Positions 22,962 to 33,666 of a stretch of DNA of 64,000 nucleotides are shown piece by piece. Under the pieces are notes generated by a model. That model had not been told where the DNA came from, did not search any database, and was given only the letters and a program-made list of their open reading frames with translations. Each line of letters opens with the position of its first letter. Within the stretch, counting starts at the first letter, position 1. The DNA is from Amylostereum areolatum (taxonomy: Eukaryota; Basidiomycota; Agaricomycetes; Russulales; Stereaceae): assembly GCA_012932865.1 (NCBI GenBank), contig SAXG01000113.1, positions 1 to 64,000 of the forward strand, read 5' to 3'. Both the position numbers and the translations under genes were made by a program.

Positions 22962-23408
22962 TGTCACGGATCGCTCCATTTCTCTCTTCGTTTGCAGACC
23001 TCGTACACGCGACGCGTCACGGCACATGACTTTCCCTAGATAANNNNNNNNNNNNNNNNNNNNNNNNNCACATGCTTCAACGACGTCATTGCCCGGACTT
23101 CCGAGCGGGGTTCCGCATCCTTATCTATGACATCATCGCTCCGGACCTTCGTCCTCCACCCCATGACTCCTTTCTTATTGTTCCCCCCGCTCGCACCACT
23201 ATTGCATCGCATCGCACCATCGTACCCACGTTGTATATAAGGACAGTGTTTCTCTTCCCTTCTCCCTAGACTGTCTATCTCGTCATACGGTACTGTAGCG
23301 CACGTTGCACTACCCTAGACCCCGGCACTCTTGAATCTATTCTCTTCTCGCTCCTCCCATCGTCGCGACTTAGGCGGTTCATCGGTCTCATAAACTGTGT
23401 TTCTGACA
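22962..23408 (+). repeat. 5' LTR of the Gypsy element
   Basis: Begins TGTCACGGATCGCTCC and ends GTTTCTGACA. Contains a GTATATAAGG TATA box near 23232. A 25-N assembly gap (23044-23068) replaces a stretch that is continuous in the 3' LTR, so the true length is close to 420 bp. Confidence 0.92.
23044..23068. other. Assembly gap (25 N)
   Basis: Run of N inside the 5' LTR; the flanking bases CTAGATAA on its left do not match the 3' LTR and may be misassembled. Confidence 0.95.
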
Positions 23409-23492
23409 CCTAGACAGTCTACCCCTACGCCTACCTCGCACCCCTCTCTCCATCTACCTCTGCCGTCTCTACGACGCTAAAAAACTCCCACC

Positions 23493-24026
23493 ACGGACCT
23501 CCCGAACGCACCGGTTTTCCTCCCGTTCAACGGAAAGCCGATCACCCCCCGCGACGACGCACCACTCCCCTACCCTTGGTCCGACGCCGTCACCGTCAAC
23601 TGCCTCGTCCCCGTACAGAACCTCTGCAAGAAAGATCCCTGAACCGCGCACGGCCTCAACTTCCGCATCTTCGAGTGGAGGTGGCACAAGGATCACGGTA
23701 CTGTCGTCCTCGCCCTATACGTCCGGATCACTACGTGCATCAACGTAGATCTCGAACGCCTTGAATTCACCCTCCACACCCCCACCTACCACACATACCT
23801 CATCCAGGACGCCCCCAACCCGATCCTCCAAACCAGTTTCACCTCCGTCTCCCAGTTTAACCGCCGGACCCCCGAATCCACCCCACCACCAGTCCTCCGT
23901 CCCACCATCAAGGGTAAGACCCTTCGTCGCCGCCACCACGAACATAAGATCCGCCAGGCAGTAAAAGCCGGCTACCTCACCAAGAAACTCCTCGGCCGTC
24001 GCCCCATCGCGGCGGACTTCTTCTAG
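23493..24026 (+). pseudogene. First ORF of the Gypsy element (gag N-terminal-like), no ATG and an internal TGA
   Basis: The frame is open from an upstream TAA to TAG at 24024-24026 except for TGA at 23640-23642. There is no ATG; the plausible start is an ACG at 23493 in the context CCACCACGG, a consensus initiation context with ACG for ATG. Protein-like text includes LPNAPVFLPFNGKPITPRDD and FRIFEWRWHKDHGTVVLALY. The relic at 18.9 kb has W at the position of the TGA (KDPW), so the stop is probably TGG to TGA. It ends before gag and in another frame. Confidence 0.55.
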
Positions 24027-24616
24027 ACCATCATCACGTCCTCCACAGCCCCTCGTCCCCCCACTCCGAACCTCCCCCAGGCGTTTTTCGAGACTACTGT
24101 CCCGAAGAATACTATATCCTCACCTCGCAGCAGACTAAGGAATCCGTACGTTGGCTGCACGACGAACCAAACCGGCAACGTCGAGACTGGTACTTCGACG
24201 ACCGTGACGAACAACCCTACGTCGAAGAATCAGATTTTGCCACCGCTGCGGACGTTCTACAGCGCTTCCTGAACCCCCCTCCGACCAACTCGCCCCCACC
24301 CCGTCGATGTACTGTAATCGAAGTCCCAGAAGGGATCAACCACAACGACACAACTGGGAAGTGGTACGCCTATAGACGGAACAAGAACGGAACCCCAGGA
24401 CGATCAGTAGTTGAGTGGCAGCCCACTTCGTTCAGTCCCGTCCAAGATCACTGGTCGTGGCATCATAACCAGCAATTCCTCACCCCCGCCGACTTCCTTG
24501 TCGCAAAACAAGTTGAGGACGAAGTTGAAGAAGCAGAAGAACACCGACGAGAAACCCTACGCCGCCTTGATCAAGAACTCGCCCAATCCCTCACCGTCCC
24601 CCTCCCCTTCGACAAG

Positions 24617-25642
24617 ATGTCCGATGCCGAATCCAAACCTGCCGTCTCCAAGCGGGAGATCGGCCCCAAGCCAAAGCCATTCAAAGGCGATAGACGCGAC
24701 ACCCTCCGGTTCTCCCTCGAGCTCCGCATGTTCCTGCGCGTTAACAAGGATGTTTATGCCACAGATGACGCCAAGATGATGCTCCTCCTCAGCCTGATGG
24801 AGGACGACACGGCGAAAGCCTGGGCCACGCATCGCCGCATGGAACTCTTCGCCGACGAAGACGAGAAGGAAGACGCCGACACCCTCGACCCCACGCCCCC
24901 AACACTCCACTATAGCTCCTACAAAGAGCTCTTCGAGAGGTTTGGCAAAGACTTCGTGCCCGTCGATCCGAAGATAGAGGCTCAGCGTAAGATCAACGAG
25001 CTCGCAATGACCACCCGGGACGTCACTGACTTTATCACCGAGTTTGAGATGCTGGCAACCATGTCAGCGTATGACGACGAGGCGCTAATCCACTTTTTCA
25101 CGAAGGGACTTCAGCGTGACCTCGGCAAGCAGGTGGCCCGGTCGTACCCGTTCCCCACCAAGCTCGCGGAGTGGAAGGAGCGCGCCCGCCGCATCAACCA
25201 CCAGTGGCTCGAAGAGAACCCGGAGAGGAAGAGCAGTCAGTCCAAGGGGGCTGTCGCGCTCACCTCGGACGGTTCGACCAACGACTCCTCGTCACGCCGA
25301 GTCGGCGCCTTCACCAACACCTCGACCCGCCCTGCAAAGCTGACGGACGACGAGCGCGCAAAGATGATGCGCGAAGGCAAGTGCTTCATGTGTCGACAAG
25401 CCGGTCACGTCTCTCGCGACTGCCCCAACCGCGATTCGAGCGCGCGACGAGTGGGCGCAGTAGAGACTGGGTCCAAGGCCCCTCCCCTGCCGACGAACAC
25501 GGCTCCGTCCACTGCGAAAGCAGCTCCCGACCCATCCAAAACCATCGCGGCAATCACCCGCCAGCTGAAGGATCTGGACGTGGAAGGTAAGGAACAGGCA
25601 GTGGCACTGTTGAAGGATATCCTGGAGTCGCAGGATTTTTGA
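24617..25642 (+). CDS. Gypsy Gag polyprotein (capsid and zinc knuckle)
   Basis: ATG at 24617 (MSDAESKPAVSKREIG) gives 341 residues. The capsid-type gag domain occupies roughly residues 15-200 (KPFKGDRRDTLRFSLELRMF, then YKELFERFGKDFVPVD), and a CCHC zinc knuckle CFMCRQAGHVSRDC lies near residue 258. The same frame is open upstream to about 24040, so the true protein could be longer through an upstream start or a frameshift from the first ORF. The stop (25640-25642) lies in a T-run and overlaps the pol frame. It packages element RNA into virus-like particles. Confidence 0.85.
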   Translation: MSDAESKPAVSKREIGPKPKPFKGDRRDTLRFSLELRMFLRVNKDVYATDDAKMMLLLSLMEDDTAKAWATHRRMELFADEDEKEDADTLDPTPPTLHYSSYKELFERFGKDFVPVDPKIEAQRKINELAMTTRDVTDFITEFEMLATMSAYDDEALIHFFTKGLQRDLGKQVARSYPFPTKLAEWKERARRINHQWLEENPERKSSQSKGAVALTSDGSTNDSSSRRVGAFTNTSTRPAKLTDDERAKMMREGKCFMCRQAGHVSRDCPNRDSSARRVGAVETGSKAPPLPTNTAPSTAKAAPDPSKTIAAITRQLKDLDVEGKEQAVALLKDILESQDF

Positions 25643-28600
25643 AACGCCCCCCAGTCGCGTCGTCTGGCGGAGGCAAAGGACTTGTATCATCGGCATCTTA
25701 CAATCGCTTTTCTGTATTATCATCTATGACCTCATGTGAGCAATCGTATCCATCGTGTGTGCACCTCTCTACTGTCACGAAGAACAGGCAAACACCCTCG
25801 ATAACGCTCAGAGTCAAGATGATTGGACGAGCGACAGGCCGACAAATCGACGCAGATGCACTGCTTGACAGCGGTGCAGAAGGAATCATCATCAATCGAA
25901 GCTTTGCTGAACGCAAGAAGCTGACCACGAGAAAACTAGAAAACCCGTTCCCCGTGCGTAACGTGGATGGCACCGAGAACATCATGGGCTGGGTACGTGA
26001 CACGACGACCCAGCGAATCCGGATATACTCGCAAGACTCAAAGGCATACCATGAGGAAGAAGCTGAGTTCTTCATCACCGACATCGGTGATCACGATATG
26101 ATCCTTGGAACAGACTGGCTCGATGAGCATAACCCCACCATAGACTGGCAGCAAGATCGTGTTGACATGCTCCGCTGCCCTCCCTCCTGCACCCTCTCCG
26201 AACCGACCGTGACAAACCTTGCAACAAAGCCGCGAACACCATTGTCGACCCGATCACAGCGAAAGGTTCGAGCTGATGCGCCCCCTAAGGTACCTCTAGT
26301 CCCGGACGACCCCTTCCCAGAACCAGTGTATGTCTCCTGGGCCCCTATCCCTACGTATGTCATCCCCGCGCGCAGGGTCAAAGGTGTTCGTATCCGCACA
26401 TCCCATCTCTCACCTCTACCTGCCCGCCTTTTCACTGAAGACGACGACGAACGACCCAGAGTCTTCCGAGACTGGGAGATCAATGGCCTGCGTCGTGCTG
26501 GGATTCTTCCTGAAGTTGACGGCCCTAACCCGGAGGCAGTACCAATCCGCGCGGGCTTCACCAAGGCGCAAGAGCTTGCAGAGCACTCAAAGGAAAATGC
26601 ACGTCCGCAAACCTTTGAAGACTTGGTTCCCCCTCCATACCGCGACTTTGCACCCGTATTCGACAAGAAAACCTCTGAACGACTACCCGACCGACGACCA
26701 TGGGATCATGCCATCGACATGAAGGACGGCTTCGAACCCAAGCCGTGCAAGATCTATCCGCTCTCCCCCTCCGAGCAGATCGAGCTCGATACCTTCCTCG
26801 ACGACCACCTGAAGAAGGGCTACATTCGCCCATCGAAGTCGCCGCAGGCAAGTCCGTTCTTTTTCGTCAAAAAGAAGGATGGGAAGCTGCGGCCTGTACA
26901 GGACTATCGAGAGCTAAACAAGGGTACCATCAAGAACGAGTATCCCTTGCCGCTGATCTCAGAAATTGTCGACCGCCTCAAAGGTGCAAAGATCTTCTCC
27001 AAGATGGACGTCCGCTGGGGGTACAACAACGTCCGCATCAAGGAAGGCGACGAGTGGAAGGCTGCGTTCAAGACGAATCGTGGCCTCTTTGAACCTACGG
27101 TGATGTTCTTCGGCCTTATGAACTCCCCCGCGACGTTCCAGGCAATGATGAACGAACTTTTCAAGGACCTTATCGACTCGGGCAAAGTCATCATCTACAT
27201 GGACGACATCCTCGTATTCACTCGAACTATGGAGGAACATCGTGCCATAGTGCGACAGGTTCTCCAACGCCTACAAGACAATGACCTGTTCCTTAAGCCA
27301 GAGAAATGTGTCTTCGAGCAGGACTCCGTTGAATACCTCGGACTCATTATCTTGCACGACAAGATCGCCATGGACCCCGTCAAGGTAGCTGGTATCCAGG
27401 ACTGGCCGACACCCCGGACGGTCAAGGATGTACAATCCTTCCTCGGGTTTGGTAATTTCTACCGACGCTTCATCAAGGATTTCTCCAAGATCGCACGACC
27501 TCTGTTCGACCTGACAAAGAAGGACTGCACATGAAATTGGTCGACAGAATGCCAGACGGCGTTTAACGCACTTAAAGCTGCGTTCACCTCCTCCCCTGTC
27601 TTAGTTATGCCTGATCCAAGGAAACCCTACCTCGTCGAAGTTGACGCCTCGGACTTTGCTACTGGAGGTATACTCTCGCAGAAAGGCAACGACGGTCACT
27701 GGCATCCAGTGGCGTATCTGTCCAAGGCCCTGTCCGAACCGGAACGCAACTACGACATCTACGACAAGGAGCTACTCGCGATCATCCGTGCGCTCGAAGC
27801 CTGGCGCCACTACCTTGAAGGCGCCCCCGACACCGTCGAAATCTGGACAGACCACAAGAACCTGGAACACTTCAAGACGGCACAGAAGCTGAGCCGCCGA
27901 CAGGCACGTTGGGCTCTATTCCTCACTCGATTTGACTTCGCGCTCGTTCACAAACCAGGAGTATCCCATCGCCCAGACCCAATGTCCCGACGACCTGATC
28001 ACAAGCAGGGCGTTGAGAATGACAACAAGGAGCGTATCTTGCTCGACCCCAAGTACTTCCAGATACGTGCAACAAGGCCAGGAGCAGTAACCTCCCTCGG
28101 CGATGTTGAACTCCGACGACGTATCCGCGACTGCAAGACCAAGGACATTGAGGTCGTTCAAGCTCTGGATGCCATCTTACGAAATGGACCACGTACACTC
28201 GTCAAGAACCTTCAAGAGTGGAACTACGAAGAAGGCCTGGTCCTGTTTAGAGGAAAGGTATATGTCCCTGCAGATGACGAGTTGCGACGCGACATTGTCA
28301 AAATGTACCATGAATCGCCCCTGGCTGGACACCCTGGTCGCTTCAAGACTTACGAACTTGTGAGTCGTGAATATTGGTGGCCTGGCATGTCTGTCTTCGT
28401 CCGCGACTTCGTAGCAGGATGCGCAACCTGCCAGTCGACAAAGACACAGAGCAGCCGACCCCACGTCGACATGATCCCGAACGAAGTACCCGACCGACCA
28501 TTTGGCGTCATCTCTACCGACTTCATTGTCGAGCTCCCTGACTGCGAAGGCTATAATGCCGTCAATGTCGTGGTTGATCGCCTCACCAAGATGGTGGTTA

Positions 28601-29733
28601 CCACCCCATGTACAACGAAGATCACCAGCGATGGCACGGCCGACATTCTCTTCGATAAGGTATACCGACATTACGGCTTGGCGGACAAGATCATCACGGA
28701 TCGTGGACCCCAATTTGCTGGACAGGTGATGCGTACACTCAACGAGAAGCTCGGGATCAAGTCCGCCCTCAGCACAGCGTATCACCCACAGACAGACGGC
28801 CAAACCGAACGCGAGAACCAGAACCTTGAGCAGTTCCTGCGAGTATTCTGCAACTACCGTCAAGATGACTGGGTGAAGTGGCTGCCCTTCTTCGAGTTTT
28901 CTCACAACTCCCGCACCCATGCAGCTACTGGAAAGGCCCCCTTTGAAGTCCTCTACGGCTTCCTCCCCAAGATGTACCCATCCGTAAACCCGTCCTCAAA
29001 GGTCCCTGCAGTTGAAGAACGCCTCCGTCAACTTGAAGAAGTCCGACAAGAGATCAAAGCCAGCCTTGCCCTCGCATCGGACTTAATGAAGCACTACAAT
29101 GGTGACATGATCAGCAAATCGACACTGTTCGCCGTCGGAGACAAGGTCTGGCTCGAAGGCAAAAACCTGAAGACGACGAGGCCAAAAGCTAAGCTTGCTG
29201 CCAAACGATTTGGACCCTTCGAGATCGTTGATGTCATTAGCCCAGTGAACTACCGCCTGAAGCTGCCAAAGACGTGGAGAATCCACCCAGTCTTCCATGC
29301 TTCGCTGCTCACCGCGTACAAAGAGACAACGGCACATGGTCCAAACTATGAACAACCACCGCCTGACCTCGTTGATGACGAGGAAGAATATGACGTTGAA
29401 GACATCATCGACTCGAAGCCGACCCGCAACAAGAAAGGCATACAATACCTCGTCAAGTGGGCAGGCTATCCTGACTCCGAGAATACCTGGCTCCCTCGCT
29501 CCTCGCTCTCAAAAGTCACCGACATGATCGACGCCTTCCACAAACGCCATCCAAATGCGCCCCGCCCTGTGCGTTCCCTCGGCATCTCCTTTGACGATTT
29601 CCTCGCATCTACCCTTGCAGATGACATTGCGCTCCAGGCGAAAGCGCGTCTTAAAGGGGGGGTAATGTCACGGATCGCTCCATTTCTCTCTTCGTTTGCA
29701 GACCTCGTACACGCGACGCGTCACGGCACATGA
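25639..29733 (+). pseudogene. Gypsy Pol polyprotein (PR-RT-RH-IN-chromodomain) with one in-frame TGA
   Basis: One frame throughout, broken only by TGA at 27532-27534 where the family has Trp (KKDCT-stop-NWSTECQ). Domains: aspartic protease DSGAEG (about 25871); RT with PVQDYRELNK and YMDD (27199); RNase H starting VEVDASDFATGGILSQK (27637) with YDKELLAI; integrase H2C2 zinc finger (HPGRFKTYE...CATCQ), core Asp in STDFIVELP and ITDRGPQFAG and Glu in TERENQNLEQ; GPF module; chromodomain QYLVKWAGYPDSENTWLP (29446-29500). The C-terminus extends into the 3' LTR. No ATG near the start: expression would need -1 frameshifting from gag. With the TGA, RNase H and integrase are cut off unless read through. 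Confidence 0.9.
29653..29665 (+). other. Polypurine tract of the Gypsy element
   Basis: AAAGGGGGGGTAA directly before TGTCAC of the 3' LTR. Confidence 0.75.
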
Positions 29734-30085
29734 CTTTCCCTTGCATCACATGCTTCAACGACGTCATTGCCCGGACTTCCGAGCGGGGTTCCGCATCCTT
29801 ATCTATGACATCATCGCTCCGGACCTTCGTCCTCCACCCCATGACTCCTTTCTTATTGTTCCCCCCGCTCGCACCACTATTGCATCGCATCGCACCATCG
29901 TACCCACTTGTATATAAGGACAGTGTTTCTCTTCCCTTCTCCCTAGACTGTCTATCTCGTCATACGGTACTGTAGCGCACGTTGCACTACCCTAGACCCC
30001 GGCACTCTTGAATCTATTCTCTTCTCGCTCCTCCCATCGTCGCGACTTAGGCGGTTCATCGGTCTCATAAACTGCGTTTCTGACA
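29666..30085 (+). repeat. 3' LTR of the Gypsy element
   Basis: 420 bp, TGTCACGG...TTTCTGACA, followed by target duplication AATCC at 30086-30090. Complete, without the gap present in the 5' copy. Confidence 0.93.
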
Positions 30086-30090
30086 AATCC

Positions 30091-30747
30091 AGTCTTCGAC
30101 GGAGACGGGTTCGTGGGTATGTGCAGAGAATCCTGACCATGATCAGGAAACAAGTTACTCGTCTCATATGTTTAGCCAGGGCTCAGTGAATATGCTGAAT
30201 AATGTCAGATCATCGGACGCAGACAGCCTACCTAGTATGTTGCAATGTTTAAGATTTCCATGAATGCATCAATATCGATACTATTACACGGACGTTGCAA
30301 TGAGTCTAGGCTGCGTGGAGAGGATGTCAGGATGTGTGCAAGTTTGGCCCCCGATAACGTGGGGGATAATTTCACCGCCTCCCATCATTTCAGGTTTTTT
30401 CGATCCAGTAAGCCATCCTGGGTATCTCATGAAAAGTAGGTCAGCTTCCTCGCCATCATCGGTGGATGTGCACACTAGCTAACGCGCAACTACCAGTCTT
30501 TAGTCGAATCCCTACAAAGACCTCAGAAGGCACCAATAGTGGGGTTTAAAATTTCCCATCCGGAGACGCGGCAAGTAGCCAGTTCAGCGATCACGAGCCA
30601 AGCTGAGCGAATTCATCTGGCCGTTCATCAGAGCAATAATCTGCTCGTTCAGCGCTACTGGGAACCCCCCTATTAGAATGTCTACATCAGGTTTCCCAGA
30701 AGGCGTTCGTAACGGCGGTGAAGAACGTCAGAAAACAGATTACTGTA
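30091..30747. other. Caspase pseudogene tail, then unassigned sequence
   Basis: The first ~60 bp continue the last exon of the caspase pseudogene (GACGGGTTCGTGGGTATGTG aligns with the 40.95 kb region). The remainder shows no gene I can support. Confidence 0.45.
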
Positions 30748-31010
30748 CCATTTAAATCGGTTAGCCAGTCACGGGCCACAGAGAGGCCAAAATTGGCGAA
30801 ATTTTTCTGATGTCATGCGTCACAAAGGTCACCGGAGAAACCATTTGTTGAACCCCGATGATGTCACCATTAGAAATGGCCGTTCACGGCCACCCGCCGC
30901 GCTTGGCCCGGCGAATTTTATTGTTGTCACACTCACGCACATGGTTTGGCGGATGGAAATTTTCGCCAGGCCTGTCATGGTCACAACAGGGTGGCGAACC
31001 GATTTAAATG
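30748..31010. mobile_element. MITE with ~19-bp terminal inverted repeats and TA flanks
   Basis: CCATTTAAATCGGTTAGCCA at the left matches, inverted, TGGCGAACCGATTTAAATGG at the right (one mismatch). Each end is bordered by TA (30746-30747 and 31011-31012), the target duplication of Tc1/mariner-type elements. 263 bp, non-coding, with GGCGAAATTTT-like subterminal similarity. Confidence 0.65.
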
Positions 31011-31012
31011 GT

Positions 31013-32800
31013 AAATGATTGAGAGATTTACACGATGGAGGGACTGAGACATAAGTGCAAGAGCATGATGCCCTTTCAAATATGTGTGATACTTACATAG
31101 TATTGGAAGTGTGATACTTACATATTGGAATGCTGCGTCCACTGTCCATCCGGGTAAATAAACAAATGTCATGCAAGTCAGGCAAGCCATTGCCTACACG
31201 GGCGGAGGTTCTACTGGAATCAACTTGGCTTTGATGGGAGCATTTGATTTCAGTAGGTGAAACCAGGTTGAACTCAGGTTCGAGTCGGATTGGAGCCAGT
31301 ACACGAAATAGACGCCCGTACTGGCTTCAACCCAGGTTTTCAACCCAGATTCATTTTCGACCGCTTGAATCGAGGTGTTCGATGTGTCGGAGATCATCGG
31401 CCCGAGACGCAAACCCGTAATCACGCGACACTCGTTGTATCCACTCCCTCCCTTCCTCTCAAACTTGCTATGGCCGTCTGAACTCGAAGGCAATAAACGC
31501 GAAACAAATCGAGAGAATGGATCCGCAGAGTGCAGCGAGCGAACCTGAGAGAGCTCGTGGGCGAGCGCGGACGGCGGACAGTCGACGCGCGAGCAAGTGG
31601 GCGCTTTGTCATGTGACCATGTTCGTTGACGACCGTCTTCTGCACAGTGCAACTGCAAGACTCAAGTGCAGCTCCGTTCGTCCTTCCCACCAACTTCCCA
31701 CCACGTTCAAGTCGTCCCTTCGGCTGCCACCCCATCCGTCCTCCCTTTCTCCGCTTACCGCAGTCTTGAATACATTCCACGCATGGGCCTTCGATAACGC
31801 CGCACAGGTGAGCATATTCGTAAGGCTCACGCGCGAGCATTGCCAGCGGGTGACGACGGCTTCATGGTCGCATATCCACCCATCTCGTACGTGATTTTCT
31901 TGCGTGCATTCTCGAGGCTGACACCATCTGCGGACATCAACCGACATGCGTCTTCTGCTCAAAAGGTATGTTCCCGCACTTTTACTCACCCCATCATCCC
32001 GCTTGTAATCACCTCTGGCCTCAAGCTCTCGTCTTCTGGTGACTGGTTCCTCTCCGGCTGGGACTCTGACTGGATCTCTCTCTTGCTCGTTGCATCTGTG
32101 CTGGCCCTGGACTCTGGTTCTTGAACTCTGACTTAGCTTCTGGGCTTGCTGGCTTGATATTCTCTCTGTGGACCATTGGGACGCGCATAACAGTCTGGTA
32201 AGTGATTTCAATCATTCTATACCACCCCTATACCGGTACCACTCCTCTGTAGTACATCTGTGATTGTCCATGTATATCCCATAGTTTTATCTGAAATATA
32301 TCGCAATTTTGTCTCTTATTTATGTGATTTATAAGCCCTCGGGAAAGCGGAACAAGGATGCAGTGCTGTGCGTCGTGTGGATACGATTTGGATACGATCG
32401 AGATTTCAACTCGGCTTCAAGCTGAGTTCGTACTGAAATAATCTCAGTACAGCCGGTTGGGTACGTTTAAGAGTGGAACGATCACAGAATCATGCCAGTA
32501 CGTACTAGAATCCAATCAGTCCTCACAAATCTTGGCTTCAACTCAGTACATCCCCTGCCCGTGTATGTCGGAAAAAAGGTTTTGACTTTATAATCTATTT
32601 GGGTTGTAAGCGGTTGATAAGCTATCTTACCCGCAATTTCCAACACTTGAATAGCCATACACGATTTGTAATCAGATTAAAAACCTCTTATAAGGTACTT
32701 TATCATCTAAAAATGGCATGTTTGTAATCAATTCAGGTTCAATTATAACTGTTATAAACCCCCACCCCCGATTAGACCAGATTAGATGATTATAACTGAT
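31013..32800. other. No supported gene; short hairpins and degenerate repeats
   Basis: ORFs at 31194-31658 (minus) and 31517-32124 (plus) lack domains and clear splice structure. 31295-31345 has an AGCCAGTAC/GTACTGGCT stem, and 32395-32460 has AACTCGGCTTCAAGCTGAGTT-like palindromes reminiscent of the 5.2-5.4 kb cluster. 32200-32800 is AT-rich. Confidence 0.45.
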
Positions 32801-32914
32801 CGAATCAGGCTTGATTTCGTGCGGCCTAAGCGTGAGGCGGGAGCTTGCGACGCGGGAGGTACGGGAAACCGCCCCCGAAGGGGCATGTATGGATTGCGTG
32901 CGAGACGAGACCGT
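32801..32914 (-). repeat. Split direct repeat B2 of the Ngaro element
   Basis: CGAATCAGGCTTGATTTCGT through GAGACGAGACCGT, matching B1 at 33486-33599 base for base as far as I can follow. Confidence 0.9.
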
Positions 32915-33122
32915 TACAAGGGAGAAAAAGAGAAGAGAAAAAAAAGGTTACAAAAGCAGGCGGTAAATGTAGTTAATGCGAGAGCTCATGCGGTACGGAG
33001 GCGTGTGTGTACGTAGAGCATGTGGGTATCCTCCGCTGGAGATCGTAACGGTCGCGGAGTAGGTAAGCGTGGTATGGGAAACCGGTCGGAAACAAACAAG
33101 GGTATGCGGTGGGCGGGAGAGC

Positions 33123-33485
33123 GAAAGCGGCGTGGGCGACGCGGCGAGGCAGACTCTGGCGAGAGGAGGGCGTCAGCGGAACGGTTCGAAGCGACAAAAT
33201 GGGGACGGACCTGGCGAGACAAGGTGCTGGCAAGAGTTGGGGGCATCAGTGGTGCCCCCCGAGCGACTCTTGTACTCTCTCGAGCGGGTACTTCCAAACC
33301 TAGCCCATCTGTAGCATCCCGCTACGGGCTAGGCGGGCTCCCGGTGCCAGGTCGTGCACAGCCGCGGGCGCATCCCAACAAGTAGGTGGCGGCTCCGACG
33401 GGCGTCGGGAGCAGTCGCCCACGCGAGGACGGCACCGTGCGAAAGCGACGCCTGATTCGACTCCGAGAAACTCCTTTCAAGCCGA
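33123..33485 (-). repeat. Split direct repeat A2 of the Ngaro element
   Basis: GAAAGCGGCGTGGGCGACGC through TTTCAAGCCGA, about 98% identical to A1 at 37979-38341. It joins B1 directly. The 208 bp between A2 and B2 are not repeated elsewhere in the window. Confidence 0.9.
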
Positions 33486-33599
33486 CGAATCAGGCTTGAT
33501 TTCGTGCGGCCTAAGCGTGAGGCGGGAGCTTGCGACGCGGGAGGTACGGGAAACCGCCCCCGAAGGGGCATGTATGGATTGCGTGCGAGACGAGACCGT
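33486..33599 (-). repeat. Split direct repeat B1 of the Ngaro element
   Basis: Same 114-bp unit as B2, located just downstream of the recombinase ORF and immediately adjacent to A2. Confidence 0.9.
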
Positions 33600-33666
33600 A
33601 AAAGGCGTAAGAATTGAGGAGGAGGAAGGGAGGATGGTGGTGCGTGAAAGTGTGGGATGTCGAGCG

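Larger units (their letters stand above)
22962..30085 (+). mobile_element. Young Ty3/Gypsy chromovirus, nearly complete
   Basis: Two nearly identical LTRs (22962-23408 and 29666-30085, TGTCA...TGACA) bound gag and pol in plus orientation, with AATCC duplicated at 22957-22961 and 30086-30090. The LTRs differ by about one substitution and one indel outside an N gap, implying recent insertion. A polypurine tract AAAGGGGGGGTAA precedes the 3' LTR. Pol order is protease, RT, RNase H, integrase, chromodomain. In-frame TGA codons in the first ORF and in pol probably make this copy non-autonomous. It sits in the last exon of the dead caspase gene. Confidence 0.92.

Noticed and set aside
31194..31658. 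Minus-strand ORF ending EPPPV
   Set aside because: Contains a palindromic repeat (AGCCAGTAC/GTACTGGCT), starts with a non-ATG codon and shows no domain.
33020..33385. Plus-strand ORFs in 33.0-33.4 kb and 37.3-38.2 kb
   Set aside because: These are antisense readings of A repeats and gag of the Ngaro element.
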